Assembly (NCBI GenBank): GCA_005223095.1
Contig: NJBQ01000004.1
Location: 1 to 60,878 of the forward strand
Length of the DNA: 60,878 bases
Reading direction: 5' to 3'
Source: Candidatus Aerophobetes bacterium Ae_b3a
GTDB taxonomy: Bacteria > Aerophobota > Aerophobia > Aerophobales > AE-B3A
Position 1 is the first letter of the stretch; every line of letters begins with the position of its first letter. The position numbers and the translations under genes were made by a program. Below, one piece after another: positions 58,147-60,878 of the stretch. Below the pieces are notes generated by a model, which had not been told where the DNA came from, made no database searches, and saw only the letters and a program-made list of their open reading frames with translations.

Positions 58147-58310
58147 TTTATTTTCTTCCCAACCTCTCTTTGATTGTTTCTAGGATATAACAAAGCATCT
58201 CTGTGTCAAGAATATTTTTCTTTTGGTGTCTATCCCTCTTTTGTTGGAGCAGATATACGTCTATTTCAACGGGCCATCCAATTGCATGCCATTCAATATG
58301 TCACGCACTG

Positions 58311-58340
58311 TTGACAAACATTCGATAAGTGTAATAATAT
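58311..58340 (+). promoter_or_regulatory. Sigma70-like promoter upstream of histidine kinase
   Basis: TTGACA-N18-TAATAT. Confidence 0.5.
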
Positions 58341-58451
58341 AATACGGAGCAACATCATCACTTCTCCAAAATTAGAAATGAGCGCTGAAAAGAGAGATAG
58401 AGATTGGCATTAGCCAGAACAGGCAAGTCTCCTAATAGTGAGGTTAGACAG

Positions 58452-59489
58452 ATGAATGAATGGGAACGTATTTGCAGGGAAGTCGTCAAAAATGGCTTAT
58501 TGAGAATTGATTCAGAAGATACTATTTGGTGGACAAATGAAATGATGGCTACCATGCTGGGGGTGCCTCACAGTAAGTTAGTAGGAAAGAAATACTACGA
58601 AATTTTGCCCAGGATAAAAAAGCCGCTCTCTTTTTATCCTCTTTCTTCTGTTGAGAAAGACAGCACCTCTACCCCTGATGAGATTTATGTTTCTCATCTA
58701 GATAAGTGGTTCTTGATAGAGTGTTTTCCTGATATTGACTCAAAAGAAGAAATCAAAGGAACAGTATGTTGTATTCAGGATATTACCGAAAGAAAAAAGA
58801 AAGAGGAACAATTAGAGCAAATGGACCGGGTCTCTGCTCTGGGAAATATGGCTGCCGCTATTGCTCACGAAATAAATAATCCCTTGGCCTCTATTTCTAT
58901 TGATCTGGAAAGACTACTGAAAGACAAGAACAATAGAAGATTGGCCAAAGACCACAGGAAAATATTACGGATGACCGAAAGGATTTCTGATATTGCTGGC
59001 ACCCTGCTCGATTTTTCCAGAAAAAGACCGCTTCAATTCAAGGACGAAGATGTCAATGCTATTCTCGATGAGGCTCTAGCTATGGTTGCCAATAGATTTG
59101 TGCTTGAGAATAAAAAGATTATTAGACGATATACTAAGAATCTTCCGTCCATAAAAGTTGACTCTCACCAACTTCAGCAAGCTTTCCTCAATTTGGCAAT
59201 AAATGCTTTGGAATCATTAAAAGAAAAAGGCCTTCTTTCTGTCATCACCAGCAATATGAGCCAAATGAAGTATGTGAAAATAACCTTTAGAGATACCGGG
59301 AGTGGCATTTCCAAAAAAGATATGAAAAAAATCTTTGATCCTTTTTTTACCACTAGACAAGGCGGAAGTGGACTGGGATTAACTATTGTTCATCGAATTA
59401 TCAATCAGCACGGAGGAACCATAGAAGTCAAAAGTGCTCTGGGCAAAGGAACGCGAGTGGATATTTCTCTACCTTCAGTGCTGAAATAG
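58452..59489 (+). CDS. PAS-domain sensor histidine kinase
   Basis: MAAAIAHEINNPLASISIDLERL; ITFRDTGSGISKKDMKKIFDPFFTTRQGGSGLGLTIVHRI. Confidence 0.92.
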   Translation: MNEWERICREVVKNGLLRIDSEDTIWWTNEMMATMLGVPHSKLVGKKYYEILPRIKKPLSFYPLSSVEKDSTSTPDEIYVSHLDKWFLIECFPDIDSKEEIKGTVCCIQDITERKKKEEQLEQMDRVSALGNMAAAIAHEINNPLASISIDLERLLKDKNNRRLAKDHRKILRMTERISDIAGTLLDFSRKRPLQFKDEDVNAILDEALAMVANRFVLENKKIIRRYTKNLPSIKVDSHQLQQAFLNLAINALESLKEKGLLSVITSNMSQMKYVKITFRDTGSGISKKDMKKIFDPFFTTRQGGSGLGLTIVHRIINQHGGTIEVKSALGKGTRVDISLPSVLK

Positions 59490-59531
59490 ATTTTAGACCT
59501 GAGGTTTTCTGGTAACTAGCCAGTGGGCTAT

Positions 59532-59565
59532 GTCATTGCGAGCAGCGAAGCGGCGAAGCAATCTC
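59532..59565 (+). repeat. GTCATTGCGAG..GCGAAGCAATCTC dispersed repeat, copy 2
   Basis: gtcattgcgagcagcgaagcggcgaagcaatctc. Confidence 0.75.
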
Positions 59566-59668
59566 AGGTGTGCCTCCGGAAGATTCGCAGTGAGAGATGG
59601 GAGTTTCGGTGGGATTTTCCCTGGTGTATGTTGATGGTATATCTATTAGACAGAAGGAACAATCAGCA

Positions 59669-60295
59669 ATGAATAAAATCTCAGCAGGTGAAGAAGAAAG
59701 AATTAAAATAATGATCGTAGAAGACAACGTGGAAGTTGCTGAGTCTATCAAAGATTATCTCATTTCGGAAAATTTCGAAGTCACAATTTATAATGAGGCT
59801 CCTGGGGCATTAACAGAACTCCAAAAGGGAGTTTATCACCTTGTCCTTTTGGATTTGAGAATGCCCAAGATGTCAGGGGAAGAGATGTTGAGGAAAATGA
59901 GAGAGGGTGGCTGGAATATTCCAGTAATCATTCTTACAGCTTATCCCAGTGTAAGATCGGCCATCGAATCCCTGAAATTACAAGCCTTTGATTATATCGA
60001 AAAGCCCTTTAAAATGTCTCGTCTGCTGGACACTATTAACTCTGTAATTAAGGAAGAGGGAATTACTACCCGTCCCAAGGAAATATTGATGTCCAGGGTG
60101 GGTGAAAGAATGAGATTCTTACGGAATGAGAATAAACTCACCCTGAGACAATTGGCCACTCGAGCCGGAGTCTCACCAAGTTTGCTCTCCAAGATTGAGG
60201 TGGGAAGCAGTTCACCATCCCTTTTTACTATTTATAGAGTGACAAAATCCCTAGAGATAAGTCTGAGAAATTTCTTTGAGGATGTGGAGATTTAG
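59669..60295 (+). CDS. Response regulator receiver domain fused to XRE-type HTH
   Basis: IMIVEDNVEVAES..LVLLDLRMPKMSGEEM..ILTAYPS..YIEKPFK; C-term MRFLRNENKLTLRQLATRAGVSPSLLSKIEVGSSSPSLFTIYRV. Confidence 0.88.
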   Translation: MNKISAGEEERIKIMIVEDNVEVAESIKDYLISENFEVTIYNEAPGALTELQKGVYHLVLLDLRMPKMSGEEMLRKMREGGWNIPVIILTAYPSVRSAIESLKLQAFDYIEKPFKMSRLLDTINSVIKEEGITTRPKEILMSRVGERMRFLRNENKLTLRQLATRAGVSPSLLSKIEVGSSSPSLFTIYRVTKSLEISLRNFFEDVEI

Positions 60296-60442
60296 TTTCT
60301 TCAATCTACCTACTCCTCAGCGAAACGCCAGATTCTATTTGACGCCAGAGCAGCCTGCCAAAAACATATCTCTAAAGCAAACATAACTAAGCTCAGCCAG
60401 GTCTGCTTTCCGGATTAGCTCTGTTGACTTATATTAAACTAC

Positions 60443-60471
60443 TTGACATTTATTCAAATCTATTATATGAT
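60443..60471 (+). promoter_or_regulatory. Sigma70-like promoter
   Basis: TTGACA-N17-TATGAT. Confidence 0.6.
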
Positions 60472-60549
60472 TGGTGAAAGGAATTACCCAGAATATAATG
60501 CAGAATCAAGCAAATAGAATTCCTTTAGAAAGCTAAGAGGCAAAGTAAA

Positions 60550-60878
60550 GTGTTTCGAGAGAAGGAACAGTACAATGGAGACCTCAAAGAATCCCAGGTT
60601 AAACGCACCCAGTCAGAAAAAATGGCTACTTCGGATATTATGGTTGCCGGTCTGGCACACGAATTGAAAAATGGAATGACGAGTATCCTCAACTTTGTTC
60701 AGTATTGCCTCAACGGGACTTCTAAAGAAGACAAAAGAGCTACTGCACTTCTGCTGAGCGGGAAACAAAGCGGTGTATAAATATTGTGCAGGATTTTCTA
60801 GCTTATTTACGTGTAGAGAAAGAAGCTGAAGAAGCACCTCAAGAAGTGAGTTGTGCTGTAATTATTGATCGAGTCTTC
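60550..60878 (+). pseudogene. Histidine kinase HisKA region with frameshift, truncated by window edge
   Basis: MVAGLAHELKNGMTSILNFVQYCLNGTSKEDK then, in another frame, SYCTSAERETKRCINIVQDFLAYLRVEKEAEEAPQEV. Confidence 0.65.

Overview
This window looks like a bacterial chromosome segment, probably from an uncultivated lineage. That is inferred from the mix of genes, not tested. I found no rRNA, tRNA, CRISPR array or intact transposase. Recognisable content: DUF350 membrane protein, HAD phosphatase, a PurL-like/PurM-like pair, ankyrin-repeat and DUF3857/transglutaminase proteins, an AbiEii-type toxin-antitoxin pair next to intact comM, B12-binding radical SAM protein, LpxL-like acyltransferase, trpS, an archaeal-type thrS, MNT/HepT, an orphan rnfC plus class III aminotransferase, and a coupled cluster of large uncharacterised membrane proteins with an M14-like peptidase (28.3-36.4 kb). 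These are followed by trxA-queF, CooC/RACo/DUF362, Fur, map, a duplicated TIGR01212-like radical SAM gene flanking a carbohydrate ABC/glycosidase/LacI island (47.3-55.8 kb), MscS, and two-component genes. Main second-look items: (1) the 28.3-36.4 kb cluster, possibly an SPFH-like pair plus carboxypeptidase; (2) modular intergenic repeats that abut or supply stop codons of many genes; (3) at least five decayed comM fragments scattered around one intact comM; (4) apparent AUA initiation codons at the homologous Met position of comM and lacI; (5) archaeal-type ThrRS; (6) a ~994 bp near-identical direct duplication bracketing the sugar island. All homology calls were made by eye from protein motifs. 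No database search was run.
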